Assembly (NCBI GenBank): GCA_032358255.1
Contig: JAULBX010026463.1
Coordinates: 1-47,636 of the forward strand
Direction: 5' to 3'
DNA length: 47,636 nt
From: Heterotrichella gracilis
Taxonomy: Eukaryota > Sar > Xanthophyceae > Tribonematales > Xanthonemataceae
In this document: positions 1-11,811 of the stretch, piece by piece
Position numbering within the stretch: the stretch's first letter is position 1
Layout: every line of letters starts with the position of its first letter
Notes under the pieces: model-generated
Database searches by the model: none
The model's input: the letters and a program-made list of their open reading frames with translations, nothing else
What the model was told of the DNA's origin: nothing
Position numbers and translations under genes: made by a program

Positions 1-110
1 CCGTCGCAAAGTTCAGGGAAATTCGAAAAATATCGCTACCCTTCGGATTCGAACCTGCGACCCCTTGCTTAGTTGAAGGGGTAAACCCTAAGTGTGAAAC
101 CTATGTGCAA
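1..110 (-). mobile_element. tRNA-derived SINE-like fragment, cut by window edge
   Basis: On the minus strand a Pol III B-box-like motif, GGTTCGAATCC, lies at 55-45. It is followed downstream by CCCTGAACTTTGCGACGG at 18-1. The same 18 bases occur at the start of the retroposon near 38.47 kb. A tRNA-like head followed by a shared body suggests a SINE family. The A box is not convincing and the element continues beyond the window. Confidence 0.35.
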
Positions 111-296
111 ACCCTAGGTTGTACAGGCGGTAGGGCTTGGAGGTCACCCCTAGCTTGCACAGTAAAAAGTGGTGGAATACTGTGTACAAACCCTGTGAAC
201 AAAGCAACTAGGAGAATCCCAGCGCAAGGCTCTGTGCACATCGGGGTTGGTCGAATGCAACCATAAACGAAAACACTAATCCAGGGTTTTTTTTAC

Positions 297-1728
297 CTGT
301 GGTTGGCTGCAGCGACAGGCTGGTTGCCCTCTCCGGCAGTCCATACACGTGCTGCACCTCTGGGAACATGAGGTCAATGGAGATGGCCTGCGGGCCCTTG
401 GGCTTGGAGTCGTGGTGCGTGCGGAAGCTCTCCTCCCACCAACCATCGGTGTCGTTTTCCTGCGGGTGGGGGGTGGGGGGCGGGATGCAGGTGGCGATTG
501 GGGGGCATGGGGGAGGTGCAGCCGGCCACACCGGGATGGGGGGTCTGCTGGGTGGCGGTTTGCGGCATCCAAAGGTGGTGACATGAGCCAGCCCTGATGG
601 TGTGATGGGTGGGTGGTGCACATGCATGGCTACCATGGTGGCTGCATTGAGTGGAAAACGTGGACCCACCTCTGAACCCTAAGCCCGCACATGAGTATCG
701 CGCCTTCAACAATATGAACTAAACCCTATACCCTAAACACACAGGGCACGTGTGGACCAGGCAGGCCCTCACCTGCTTCTCCCTCCGGTGCTCAATGCCC
801 AGCCTCTCCCCATAGTTGAACACCACCGCAGGCACCTCCCCTGAGTCCACCTGGAACGCAAAGGGCCGCAGCCGCAGGTGCAGCTTGGCGGCCCCCGCCT
901 GCAGGACCACCATGTTGTCCTCCTGGCCCACCACGCTCCACTGCGCCTCTAGGGTCTCCAGGTGGGGGTTGAGCACCTCGGGCACCTGAAACCGCTGGTT
1001 GGGGGCTGGCTCATCGATGAACACCCGCACAAAGCCGTTGTGGGCGGTGAAGGTGGCGTCGAAATCGGCTCCGGAGTCGAGGTCTAGGAGCCGGGCGGTG
1101 GCTTTGGAGCCTGACACTTGGAGCGAGGCCTGGCTGAGCTCGTAGGCGCTTCCCTGCTGGCCCCGCAGGCGCTTGCAGAAGGCCGAATCGTTGCATTTCT
1201 GTGGGGGCAGGGGCAGTGTGTGGGAGGGGTGAGTGGGGAGTGGTGGGTGGAAGCGCGCACATGGGTTGGTTCAAAGGTATGTAGGGAGGTGCGTGGGTGG
1301 GGTGGAGCTTGGGGCGCTTATGGTACATAGGTAGGGAGTGTGGTGAGTGGGATGGGGTTGAGCATGGCACACATCAGAGTGGGTAGATCCTGAGCGCGTG
1401 GGTGGCGCTTGGCACACAGTTTGTATACACAAGTGCAGGGGGCTTAGTGCAGGCACTGGAAGCTGTGGTTATTGTAAACAGCGGCTGGCAGCTTGCCGAG
1501 GTATGCTCTGCCCTTGCCTAGGTGATACCCTGTTCAATGGCACTGTCCTGTCTAGTGCCTCACAGTTGGGTGAAACAGGGTACTAATCCAAAGAGTGCGC
1601 GGCAGGCCCTGCATCAGTGCAAAGCACGGCATGCACCCACCCACCTTGAAGTCAGCATCTTTGACCCCGTGTGTGGCCCCCAAGCACAGCAGCAAGGCAA
1701 GCACTTGGACCACAGTGGCAGCTGCCAT
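297..1728 (-). CDS. GANAB: glucosidase II alpha subunit (GH31), N-terminal exons, partial
   Basis: ER glucosidase II alpha removes the inner glucoses from N-glycans during glycoprotein quality control. Three exons are visible: 1728-1645, 1198-773 and 459-297; the GH31 catalytic part lies beyond the left edge. The protein starts with a hydrophobic signal peptide (VVQVLALLLCLGATHG). It is followed by the family's Cys-rich start (KKCNDSAFCKRLRG, like the CEESSFCKRQR region of animal enzymes), the beta-sandwich N-terminal domain ending FNYGERLGIEHRREKQ, and the conserved WWEESFRTHHDSKPKGPQ and EVQHVYGLPERA segments. Phases are 0 and 0 at the two junctions, and the last exon ends one base into a codon before GTAAAA. 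The start was chosen because it gives the signal peptide directly. Known family: glycoside hydrolase 31. The identification is firm; the rest of the gene is not in the window. Confidence 0.93.
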
Positions 1729-3075
1729 CGTGCTGGTCAGCCAACTGACACAACTAGACACACACACGCATCGCCCTGTTGCTGTTGCACGCTGTGACTG
1801 GCAATTGGCAGATCTGGGTGAGAACAAGGTGAACGCGCCGCTTTCAGCACGAAATACGGGTCTACAGAACCGGCACTACTTAGTGAAGTGCCTGTAATTC
1901 TGTGTCCTAAATGGGCGCATGCGTGTGCGATTGATGCGGTGCAGCACGACAATGCGTTGCGTTTGATACTTGCGATTCAGAAAGGTGCGGGGGACCGGAT
2001 ACGCCGGCAAATGCAGCTGCGCTGCGTCACTTTTAGCTGCTAGCACTCGTGCATATGCATTGCACTTGTCAGCAATCACAAACCAGAAGGGCGTGATGCG
2101 ACGTTCCCCGTGCTGTTATGCTTGAAGTACATATAAGCACAACTGTAAGTCTCTATAAGAGCTTTCAACCGTTGGCCCGCGAGGAAAAGGCGAGCAATGC
2201 TGGCTCTGCGCATCAGGGCATCAGTACACTCCGTTTGTTGTCATAATTTTCTCCCCTTGCAGGTTCAACCCCATTCCCCACTCCCCAATTTTTTCTGAAA
2301 CAAGCTGAACCCCTGAACCCTAAAAAGAACCTGACACACTTTCCAATCATCAGTGGCACATATACCATTCAGTGAGGGCCTTTGGCAGTGGAGATAGTCT
2401 ATGCACACGCGGCCTCATTCGTTGCCTGCCTTCGATGTAGATGCATTGCAGCGCAACGGACTTGCAGTTAAATTCAAGTTGCGTACAATGCAACCCACCC
2501 CAGTCAGTGGTTGCCCTCATTCAAACATACCTTATAACACAATAGGCCATGCAAACAAAGGAAACCAGTACCACACAATTAAAAGGCCTGACACGCCATG
2601 GCATTTGCAGAGCATTGGTTGCAGGCTCTATGTCACATATCCACTGTGAAATTCCCCTGTCTCCCGACTACTTTACGGTTCCAAAAGCAACCGGTCACAA
2701 CCCATACTGTAACATCGCCTCTTGTAGAGGCAACAACATCACAAGTCCCAGAGTGTTTGAAGCATCCGTTCAGCCGCCTGCCTCAAAACAGCAGTAAACA
2801 CAATAAACCTGGTGCGGCTGTTAGAAAGGGCGAAAAGGGCAATGCGCCACTGGCAGTCAAAGCAGCCAAGAAACACGACAGAGTGCACAACCTGCATCAG
2901 CATACCAGACCGATTATCACCTCACTAAGTAGTGAGCCTGCCTGCAGGCATTTGTCAACAAAACCCCAAGACCCATCAGCAGCAACAATACAATGCAAGC
3001 TGCATGATAACTCCCCTTGCCCCAGTGCACACATCCGCCCACACAGCATAGCTCCCCTCATCCCGCACTCCCCAC
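1729..3075. other. intergenic, 5' of glucosidase II and 3' of FIS1
   Basis: I see no convincing gene here. The open frames across 2598-3200 and 2401-2797 lack family similarity, have no exon-like boundaries, and the longest runs antisense into the last FIS1 exon. A single TGTAA occurs on the plus strand near 2706 but belongs to no recognised gene. The stretch should hold the glucosidase II promoter and the FIS1 3'UTR. Confidence 0.5.
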
Positions 3076-4311
3076 TCAATGCCTTCGGCCCCCCGACAAC
3101 AGTGCAATCGCGATGCCCGCGACCGCACCCACCACCGCCGTCCCAATCCCCACCCCGATCAGCCCCTCCCGCACTATTTGGTCATCCACCGCGTCCTTGA
3201 GGTTGGCTGCTTGCCGGGTGTCTGGGGACTCCTGCACAAACCACGGTGTGGGGTTTAGGGATTACAGCACAAGCTGACGACTTGCAAGTTGGCGAATTGG
3301 CATGCCTATGCGCCCGCACACAGCAACCTAAACCCTACACCCCATAAACCCTACATCCTAGACCACTGTGCCCTATCAGAACTCCACCAGGGTCCTCCTT
3401 GCCTTTATGCAGCGCTTGACCTGGTACTTTGCCACCTCACACAGGTAAAGCAACCTTATACCCTGCACCAAGTACCCAGCACCCTGTACCCTGCACCCTG
3501 CACCCTACACTGCACAGGCACCCCCCCCCCAAAAATCCTCCAAAACCCTAGCGTGCCGCACCTCCAGCAGCTGCATGAGCGTCCTCCTGGCCTCTATGTA
3601 GCGCTTGAGCCGGTACTTTGCCACCGCGCACAGGTACAGCACCTCCCGCCGGTCCACCTCGGAGGATGACAGCAGGGTCTCGGACAGCAGCAGGCCGCGC
3701 TTGACATCAGCGGGGTCAGAGGAGTGGGCTAGGGCCCACGCCAGCCTGGAGGATGTGGGTAGGGGTGAGGGTGGAGTGGTGGTAGAGAAGGGGGGGTGGG
3801 TGAGGGTGGTGGGGAAAGAATGGGATTTGAGGGAAATGGGTCTGGATGTGGGGAAGAAGTTGGGGGTTGTGGGGGAAAGGATGGGGTTTGTGGGGGGGAG
3901 GTTTGGGGTGGGAGCAATAGGGGTGGGGACTGTGCCTCAGGTAGTGTGGGGGTGGTGTGGGGTCCCAGGGGAAAGTACCAGCACAAAAGCAGTGCATCGT
4001 TTTGGCAATCAGTTTACAGCAATGAAGGACACAGCATCGACTACCAACCAACACAATTTGGATATTAGAGCAACGTGGCGCTCTCTCACATGCGGTTGCA
4101 TGTGTGTCTGAGCATCCTGTCTGGTGGAGTTGCATGCATGCATATGCAGCGCAACAGCCAACGTGCATATTCAACGGGTGAGGAAGTTTTACGCGTTGGA
4201 ACCCCACCTGAAACACGCATCGGGAGCATCGCGGCTGCCTAGTTTAAGTTTTTCGTCGTACTCCCGTTGGCAGTGTTGCACCATCTCCCTATCCGCAACC
4301 GGTAGCTCCAT
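3076..4311 (-). CDS. FIS1: mitochondrial/peroxisomal fission protein FIS1
   Basis: FIS1 is a tail-anchored outer-membrane adaptor that helps recruit dynamin-type fission factors to mitochondria and peroxisomes. Exons are 4311-4208, 3745-3562 and 3231-3076, giving 147 aa, close to the 145-170 aa of the family. The joined protein starts MELPVADREM, then shows the TPR-like bundle (FRLAWALAHSSDPADVKRGL, then REVLYLCAVAKYRLKRYIEA). It ends with a Gly/Ala/Ile-rich transmembrane tail (GLIGVGIGTAVVGAVAG) and a basic C-terminus, GGRRH. This is the classical tail-anchor layout and the order matches FIS1/BIGYIN. The initiator ATG is the first in a coding-like exon. Intron 2 carries a degraded copy of the end of exon 2. 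The gene is divergent to CCT5, with start codons about 730 bp apart. Confidence 0.9.
3382..3450 (-). repeat. ghost copy of FIS1 exon 2 3' half inside intron 2
   Basis: Direct-orientation copy of 3562-3639. The stretch covering the YLCAVAKY...KRYIEARRTL region is clearly recognisable. It has internal deletions and several non-synonymous changes, reading for example LYLCEVAKYQVKRCIKA. It lacks a usable exon frame end and is a decayed partial duplication. Confidence 0.8.
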
Positions 4312-5037
4312 TGGGCCAAGCACTTGATGGAGTGCAAGTGTTCCTTTTGTTGAACGTTAACGACAGACGGTTTCTGGCTGCGTATGCGTCTTGTGGGGCG
4401 CTCGCAGGTTTGGACGGGCAGGTACACAGAAGCCCCTTAGTTATTCCCAGCTGTTGGGTAAGCCTTCCAGTCAGCTGATGCTACGGTCAACAAGGATCCT
4501 GGTTCAGCAATAGTTGCAGATATCAAGGAGATCAGCAGAAGAGTACAGATCGGTGATGCCCAGCCTGCCTGTATGAGCGTACCAGTGGCCAAAGCGCGGG
4601 AAACAAAATGTGAGCCTTATTTCGAACCAGAATTTCAAAATGCATTTTAAATTTCCTGTCGAAAGCGCCGTTCCCACTGCTATCAAGGGTATGCATAACG
4701 TTGAAAGCTTGCTGTTATACGCAAAAGCAGGACCAGGGTGTTCGTCCTGTATGCATAAGTCGATCTGGGTTTGCACGGGCAGTTGTATCTCGGCACATAT
4801 ACATTCCAGTGTATGGGTGTGGTGCCCTATGCTTGTCAGCGTTCTGACCACTGCAAACGCCGCAAATCAGGGTGCTTTGCTGTCTTTAACCTTCTCCAGA
4901 TATTTTTGCTGCCATCTAGGCAAGCAATCGGTCCCTACTAGACGGCTTGTAGGCTGCTTGGGCCCTGCACACTCTCAGTGCCGCGATCGCCATTGACAAC
5001 ATACTAAGATTGGCACCTCTGAAGCAATAGCGCCAAT
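4312..5037. promoter_or_regulatory. divergent intergenic region, FIS1 / CCT5 promoters
   Basis: This is the only DNA between the two divergent start codons, so both promoters and 5'UTRs must lie here. I see no clear TATA box at a convincing distance and no exon-like segment. The open frames at 4504-4996 have no recognisable similarity. Confidence 0.45.
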
Positions 5038-8000
5038 ATGTCTCTGGCCTTTGATGATTATGGCAGGCCCTTCATCATCATCAGGGTGAGTCTCTCATAG
5101 CATAATACATATTATTGATGAAGTGCCCGCCGCAGTTCACACGACCATGGGTTGCATCTCCCGGGTGGGGACCGGTCCGTCTGCACGAACCCATCTGGTA
5201 CGGTGTCCCCGTCTGATGTTCTGCAGTCTTGAGCGTGTATTTTACCCACTGTTCAGGAGCAAGGGAGCAAGCAGCGGCTCAAGGGACTGGAGGCCCAAAA
5301 GGCCAACATCCAAGCAGCCAAAGCCGTGTCCCGCATCCTGAGGTCGTCGCTGGGGCCCAAGGGCATGGACAAGATGCTCCAGTCCCCGGACGGCGACATC
5401 ACGATAAGTAAGCCCCTGGCACCCGCCATCTGACACTTTTTCACATCTGGTGATGGCTGCCCAGCTCCTTATGCATGCATGTGCGATGCAGCCAACGATG
5501 GCGCCACGATCCTGGAGCAGATGGAGGTGGAGAACCAAATAGGCAAGCTCCTGGTGGAGTTGTCGAAATCCCAGGACCAGGAGATTGGGGATGGGACCAC
5601 AGGGGTGGTGGTGTTGGCTGGCTCCCTGCTGGAACAGGCTGAGGAGTTGCTAGACAGGGGCATCCACCCGCTGCGGGTGGCCGAGGGATACGAGATGGCC
5701 TGCAAGGTGGCCACAGACAACCTGACCAAGATCGCGCAGACGTTTGAGTTTGACGTGAACGACCTTGAGAAGCTGATCCAGACTTGCATGACCACGCTGT
5801 CCTCCAAGATGTGAGTCCCCCTACCTTCCACCCCCTGCCGTTTCACCCCTTCACCTGCATATGGGTGTGTGCCCTTCTGCACCATTTAGGATGCCGCTGT
5901 GATGGACTCAAGTGTGTGTTGTGCGGCCCCTCTGACTGGTAGCATGTGCGTGCAGTGTTGGGCGGTACAAGCGCCAGCTGGCCGAGATGTGTGTCAACGC
6001 AGTGCTGGCAGTGGCTGACTTGGACAGGAAGGATGTTAACCTGGACCTCATCAAGGTGAGATGCGTAGCCACCAGCTGTACATATTTACCACCCCTGCGC
6101 TTGACAATCTTGATATATATGCCAACCCCAGGCCTATTTGGGAGGGATACATGACTAGAACACCCTGCTGAAAAAGGGTGGTCAGGAAGTCACATGACTA
6201 GAACACCCTGGGAACCTTACAGCACCAGCATCACACCTGGTGCAACATGCACACGCTGTTTCTATTGCGCAAATGCTCGGAAGTGCTACCTGGTTCTCTG
6301 ATTCTACTTGGTCTCTCCACACCGTCGCGAACCTTTCTCACCTGACTTGAGTACACATTAATTAGCCCCCCCTACACCCACACACCCACACACCCACACA
6401 CCCTTCCCCCCCTCCCCAGGTTGACGGCAAGGTGGGCGGCAAGCTTGAGGACACCCGCCTGGTGCACGGTCTGGTGATCGACAAGGACTTCAGCCACCCC
6501 CAGATGCCCAAGGACCTCAAGGACGTGAAGCTGTGCATCCTGACCTGCCCCTTTGAGCCCCCCAAGCCCAAGACCAAGCACAAGGTGGACATCGACACCG
6601 TGGAGAAGTTTGAGGTGCTGCGCGAGGCGGAGCAGAAGTACTTCAAGGACATGGTCAAGGTGGGGACCTGAGGGATGGACTGTTTAATGTGAATATAGAT
6701 GTTAAAAAATGGCAATATAAGTTTGAGGTGCTGCGCGAGGCGGAGCAAAAGTACTTCAAGGACATGGTCAAGGTGGTTACATCGCAAACATCTATTATTA
6801 ACTCTGAAACTTAAAAACTTTTACTATTTACGCTTCTGTAACTGTTCAAGCGCATGGGTCATGAACTGGGTTGTGGGGCCTGCCTGTGTGTCTGCATGCG
6901 CATGGGCAGGAGCTGGGACAATCGCATGCAGTGGGTATGTCAATGAAGCGCCCATTAGGCGTGAAATGCATGGCGGTGCCTGCTTCTGGGCTGCACATGC
7001 AGGGCACATTCGGTGCCCTCACTGACTGTACTGTTAAAACATGTACGCCATCACTGTATTCCTTTACAATTACTGGCTGTACTCATCTCCACATGGCTGT
7101 ACATTGTTGGCTCTATGCCTGTTTTCCATTGCCTTGCATGACAGTGGCAGAGTGACACCCGCGGCGCCCCTCACCCCCCACCCAACCCCCAATACCCACC
7201 CCGCCCCGCAGCTGTGCAAGGACTCCGGCGCCGACCTGGTTGTGTGCCAGTGGGGCTTTGACGACGAGGCCAACCACCTGCTGCTGGCTAACCAGCTGCC
7301 CGCGGTGCGGTGGGTGGGGGGCGTGGAGATTGAGCTGCTGGCAATGGCCACAGGGGCGCGCATCGTGCCGCGCTTTGAGGAGCTCAAGCCGGAGAAGCTG
7401 GGCTTTGCAGGTGAGGGGGAGACGACCTTTCTTTGGTATTGATTGTTGTCAGTAAAGAGGTGCCCTTTGGTGAAGTTAAGTAAGAAGTGTTCTTCGGTTT
7501 GGTGCTGGGGATCACAATGGGAACCCGTGGATGGGGAGGGCAGTTTGTATGCCATTTTCCAAGGAGTGTTTAGCTAGCTATGCAGCCAGCCCTCAAACAA
7601 GCATGTCAGCTAATAAATACATCTGATGGATGGCATGTGCGCCGCATCCCTGGCTGCACTGAAGGTCATGGCAGGTGGAGTTTGGTGCGCGGCCTGAGAT
7701 GTGCCATGTGGTAGGGGTTGTGGGCGTCCATTACCTGGGTAAGGCACATTGCTTGGCGCTGCAACACAGCAGGCAGCCTGGCCCACCGCTCTGTACACCA
7801 TCTCTCCCTCCCAGCAACCCACCCACCACCAACGCCCCGTGCCAGACTACAACCCCACCCTAAAACCCTAAACCCTAACCCCTCGCGCAGGCTCTGTGCG
7901 CGAGGTCGGCTTTGGCACCACCCGCGACCGCATGCTGTTCTTCGAGGGCTGCCCCCAGTCGCGCGCCGTCACCATCTTCGTGCGCGCCGGCAACAAGATG

Positions 8001-8762
8001 ATGCTGGACGAGACCAAGCGCTCCATCCACGACGCGCTGTGCGTGGCCCGCAACCTGGTGCGCAACAACAACATCGTGTACGGGGGCGGCGCGGCCGAGA
8101 TCTCCTGCGCACTGGCGGTGGAGGCGGCCGCGGACCAGGTGGTGGGTGTGGAGCAGTATGCGATGCGCGCATTTGCGGATGCGCTGGACACCATCCCCAT
8201 CGCGCTGGCTGAGAACTCTGGCCTGCAGCCCATCGAGAGCCTGACCGAGGTCAAGGCGCGGCAGGTGAGCGAGGGCCCTCCTGGTTATGGTTTAGTTTAG
8301 GGTTTAGGGTTTACCAGGGCGCCCTGTTCTGCGTGTGCCTCCGACATGCCTGCTCTGGTTGTCTGGCTTTCTGTCCCTTGTCCTCCTTCTGCCATTTGAT
8401 TGTTAGTTAGGCCACTGTGCGTCCCCTTCTTTCTCCATTTCTTACCTTGCTCCTCAAACTCTCCATTAAATTTTCAGATGAGAGTCTAGTTCTACCTGTC
8501 GCTTCACCTGTTTGTGGGTGAAGGAGAACCCCACCTTGGCCCTGCTGTGTTAGTGAAACCCACCTTGCACCTCCTTTTCTAGGTGAAGGAGGGCAACCCC
8601 TACCTGGGCGTGGACTGCAACGAGACAGGCACCAACGACATGCGCGAGCAGGGCGTGTTTGAGACGCTGATCGGCAAGCGCCAGCAGATGTTCCTGGCCA
8701 CGCAGGTGTGCAAGATGATCCTCAAGATTGACGACGTGATCAAGCCGGGGGAGTATGAGTGA
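5038..8762 (+). CDS. CCT5: T-complex chaperonin CCT subunit epsilon
   Basis: CCT5 is one of eight paralogous subunits of the cytosolic TRiC/CCT ring, which folds actin, tubulin and other clients using ATP. Eight exons: 5038-5085, 5257-5407, 5492-5810, 5956-6055, 6420-6659, 7212-7410, 7891-8264 and 8583-8762. All phases agree and the product is 536 aa, against about 540 for the family. Diagnostic epsilon features are the N-terminus [16 protein letters not shown] and [16 protein letters not shown]. The nucleotide-binding motifs NDGATIL and GDGTTGVVV are present, followed by [48 protein letters not shown] and the end [16 protein letters not shown] first TGTAA poly(A) signal follows at 9309. Intron 5 holds a nearly perfect second copy of the end of exon 5, and introns 6 and 7 carry telomere-like heptamers. 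Confidence 0.98.
6719..6776 (+). repeat. recent ghost copy of CCT5 exon 5 end, with donor site
   Basis: This copies 6606-6663 (the last 54 bases of exon 5 plus the GTGG donor) with one mismatch over 58 bases, a CAG to CAA change that is synonymous in frame. It lies 113 bp downstream inside intron 5. The spacer between the copies contains an in-frame stop just after the true donor (GTGGGGACCTGA), so use of the ghost donor would truncate the protein. Confidence 0.93.
7860..7882 (+). repeat. interstitial telomere-like CCCTAAA repeats, CCT5 intron 6
   Basis: Consecutive CCCTAAA-type units sit just 8 bp before the acceptor of exon 7. The opposite-sense form, TTTAGGG, occurs at 8291-8312 just after the exon 7 donor. 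Similar short arrays recur at 25907-25960, 37361-37388 and 41873-41898. They match the Arabidopsis-type telomere unit used by many green algae. Confidence 0.75.
8291..8312 (+). repeat. interstitial TTTAGGG repeats, CCT5 intron 7
   Basis: Three imperfect to perfect TTTAGGG units lie shortly after the exon 7 donor, in the opposite sense to the array before the same exon. Exon 7 is thus bracketed by telomere-like motifs in inverted orientation. Confidence 0.7.
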
Positions 8763-10583
8763 AGGAGCTGGCGGGTGGCTGCGGTGGGATGCAATGTGGT
8801 GTGGTGAAATCATGGTTATGGGGGTGCTGGGGGGGGTGGCGGGGAATGCCATTGGCTGGGTGCCACCACTGGTTGGAGCAGGGACTGGCTGTTGTTGAGC
8901 AGTTGTAGCGTGTGGATTGCAGTTGGGTACGCTTGGGGCTCTTCCTTGGTGCTTGTTGGTTGGGGTCCGTCATTGTAGTGTGCCGCGGTGGCCTGCCCAG
9001 TAGCCCACATTGCGATACAACTGTCAGCGTTCAACACTAGTTCACATTTAATTTGGCAGGCACTAGAACAGCGGCGGTGTGCCATGGGTGCGTGCGCAGT
9101 GTGCTATGCATGCTGCGCCATCTAATGACCTGCCTGATTGATCACTGAATGCTGCCCTGCTCAGCCCTGCGAGAGCTCAGAGCAGGCACTTGTGAAATGC
9201 AAATCCCAATACCATAATGGCACTGCTAGTGGCACAGTGGATGCGGAGCAATCACCGCTTGACCTGGTCTGTAGCTGAAGCCCTGGCCAGTAGCCCAAGC
9301 TACATATTGTAACACGAAATTGAATGCACTGGCAATGCGGCAGCCAAAACGTGGCACTGCCACAAAGTTTTGATATTCTGCTGGTTGCTGCCTGGCCTAG
9401 CTCTACTGCCGCTGAAGGTCTGTGGTTTTCAATCAACGTGACATTGCTGGCCCAGTGGTCGCCATGGTGGTGTCCAGCCGCTGTGTAGGGATGCCCGCTC
9501 ATTTATTCATTTCTTTCCCACGTGTGCTGCACTCAAAATGAAGGAAAGGAAGCGTTCAATGAATATGACATAGGACTTGGTCACCGCCGGTCACGTTGAC
9601 ACTGTCGGAAGTTCCATTGGCGGTGGACGGTCAGAAGTTCAACTGAGTCCACTTGGCAAGACTTGGTAGATTCATTTCTGAAATGGATCAATTTTCTTTC
9701 TTTTTTCCTTACACCATGCAAAAGTTTCTGTAAAACTTCCAAATTTTTTGAAAAAGTCGCGTGACAACTGTGTCACCCTATTCATGGGCCCATCACCCAG
9801 CCGCTGAGTTTGAATCACTCCCTACTGGCAAACATTATATCTGATTCATATGGATCAGATGGCAAACTGCCATTAGGTGGTCAGGCCAACCACCTGCAAA
9901 ACCACAAAACGCAAAGCCTAGGCCAACATAACATCACTCAATTTTGGTTCGAACCCAGGAGCACCAAAGCCTACGCCGTGAGCCTAGCCCACTGTGAAAG
10001 GGCGTACTGGGAGCCTCTCGCGGCTGTCTGAACCCTTCACGTGGTACCGATGTCTGAAAACAATGTAAAAGCGCTTGCTCACAAAAAAATGGCGGAGTGC
10101 CGGGGGTGCTTGTGGAGCGGCTTTGCAGCGTACATGATCATAATGGCACAAAATTGCCGGGTAGTAAAATCAGCATTCGCTTGAATGCATTAACATTTGA
10201 CTAACCCGCCGTAGGGCAGGAAACCAGAGTAAGAATGTGGACAAACCAACCATGGCGGAATAGCTCAGCGAAAGGGTTGCGCACCACAGCGCAGCAGCCC
10301 CACGCATAAGACAAGTTCTCTTGGCACTCAAAGTAATGATACAGCTCGCTAGGTGTACAATGCGCAACGCTGGGTGGTTGCGCATGTGTTGGAAAGCTCG
10401 TGCATGTTGCTGCATACCATGGTGCAAAGTGTCCCTTAAGGGTGTGGGAAAGGCCTTCTTGCAGCGCACATCAAGGGGGTACGGTAAATGCATGTTTCTA
10501 GGGGAAAAATTGGTGCAGGTCAATCATTATGTGCCAGCATATATTGTGCACACACCGCACAATCGGCTCATGGCTTGGTAAGG
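8763..10583. other. CCT5 3'UTR and convergent intergenic region
   Basis: The chlorophyte poly(A) signal TGTAA occurs at 9309-9313, 547 bases after the CCT5 stop, and is the likely end signal. Downstream I see only AT-richer DNA and one tRNA-like motif (see 9930-10010). Open frames here show no family motifs. The Alba-gene 3'UTR must come from the right-hand part. Confidence 0.5.
9930..10010 (-). other. tRNA-like Pol III promoter motif, possible SINE remnant
   Basis: On the minus strand GGGTTCGAACC (B-box-like) lies at about 9958-9948. It is preceded by a weak A-box-like GGGCTAGGCTCACGG some 35-40 bases upstream. No complete tRNA cloverleaf can be drawn: the acceptor stem does not pair. It may be the head of a decayed tRNA-derived SINE. 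Confidence 0.3.
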
Positions 10584-11811
10584 TCACTCGTACTGTGCAC
10601 CGTCGGCGACATAGTGCGCCCCCTCCGTGCCATAGTGCCCGCCATCTCCACCATCCTCGGGGGCACGTCCCCTTCCCCTGCCCCTCCCGCGCCCCCTCTC
10701 CCTGCCGCGCCCCCTGCCGCGGCCGCCGTCAAAGCCGCCGTCGGCACCGGGAGGGCCGCCGCCGCCGCGCCCGCCCCTGCCGCCTCGGCCCCTGCCCCTG
10801 AAGAAGAGAACCCAGAGGGTTTACCAAGGCTGCGCAGGCTTTGCCTCAAGTAAGTACCGCTACACAGCCACAAATACGGGCGTATATACAACCAAGCTAG
10901 GGTGGCACAGAGGGTTTTTGACAGCTGTAATGCGCCAGTGAGAGGTAGCCCCCGTGACATAGGGTATGCTAGGGTTTATTCAGCAAAGAGGGTCTGCCCT
11001 ACCTTCCACGAGGCCCTCCGCCGCCACCCCTGGGGGTGACGTCGTCAGGGATGGTGTCATCCAGCGCCTTGATCTCGCTCTCAGGCAGCGGGGGCTGGTA
11101 CCCCGGCAGGCTCTCGTCCAGCTGCGCGGTGGACAGGGTGATGGTGATGACCGACACATGCCGGGTGGTCTCCAGGCGGTTCAGCCCCTCCTCAAGCGGC
11201 TCCCACGTGTCGGTGATGTCGATGGACCCTATTTGGGTGTTTTGGTGCAGCCCGGGGATGCGGCGCTTGATGATCTCGGCTGCGGGGTGAGGTGTGCGCT
11301 TAGGCCTGTGGGTGCATACCTATGCCGGTGGGAACTGTGCCAGCATTCCACTTGGATTGGTTCCTGACACACTCTGCTGGACAGCCAGCTACTAATCTGG
11401 GCATTGGTGCTGCATTGGGGGTGAGTGTGGGCCTGCATGCTTACCTATGGTCACGGTCTTGTTGATAGCCCTGCCCATAGCCTTGAGAGCAACCGCCTCA
11501 AACCCCTTCTCCTGTGAGGAGGAAAAAACCAGGGTGGGTCAGCGCCCACTGGTTTCCAGCAACAGGGCAATAGCTTAGCCAGTGGGACACCCACTAGGAC
11601 TCACCGTGAGCAGAGTGGTGGCGTATGTAATATAGTTTCGCATCTTGCCAGACGCCATGATGCGGACCTGCAAGGCCCAGGTGGCAGTTAGTACAGCCGC
11701 GGTTATGCATTGGGCCAAATCACGCTTTGCAACCCGCTGTCAACGCACCTCATTGTCCTGGATGGGCGTCTGCTCCATTTTGGGCTGCTCAACACGCACG
11801 TAGCGGTCCAT
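10584..11811 (-). CDS. Alba-domain DNA/RNA-binding protein with RGG tail
   Basis: Plant and algal long-form Alba proteins bind RNA and nucleic-acid hybrids, and act in mRNA storage and stability and at R-loops. Exons are 11811-11749, 11667-11605, 11511-11445, 11279-11003 and 10797-10584, giving 227 aa with consistent phases. The start MDRYVRVEQPKMEQTPIQDNE is characteristic of the RGG-tailed Alba subfamily (compare Arabidopsis At1g76010). The Alba fold follows: ASGKMRNYITYATTLL, FEAVALKAMGRAINKTVTI, IKRRIPGLHQNTQIGS, IDITDTWEPLEEGL and ETTRHVSVITITLS. After residue about 155 the protein becomes an Arg/Gly repeat of many GRGRG units, then a short acidic/Tyr tail ending DGAQYE. The RGG tail is one exon. 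The gene is divergent to the RRM gene. Confidence 0.95.

Noticed and set aside
2598..3200. 200-codon plus-strand open frame
   Set aside because: Runs antisense into the last FIS1 exon, ends in Pro-rich shadow sequence, and shows no family similarity.
10250..10300. tRNA-like GGCGGAATAGCTCAGCGAAAGGG
   Set aside because: The A-box-like start is not followed by a T-arm/B box at the right distance, so no cloverleaf forms.
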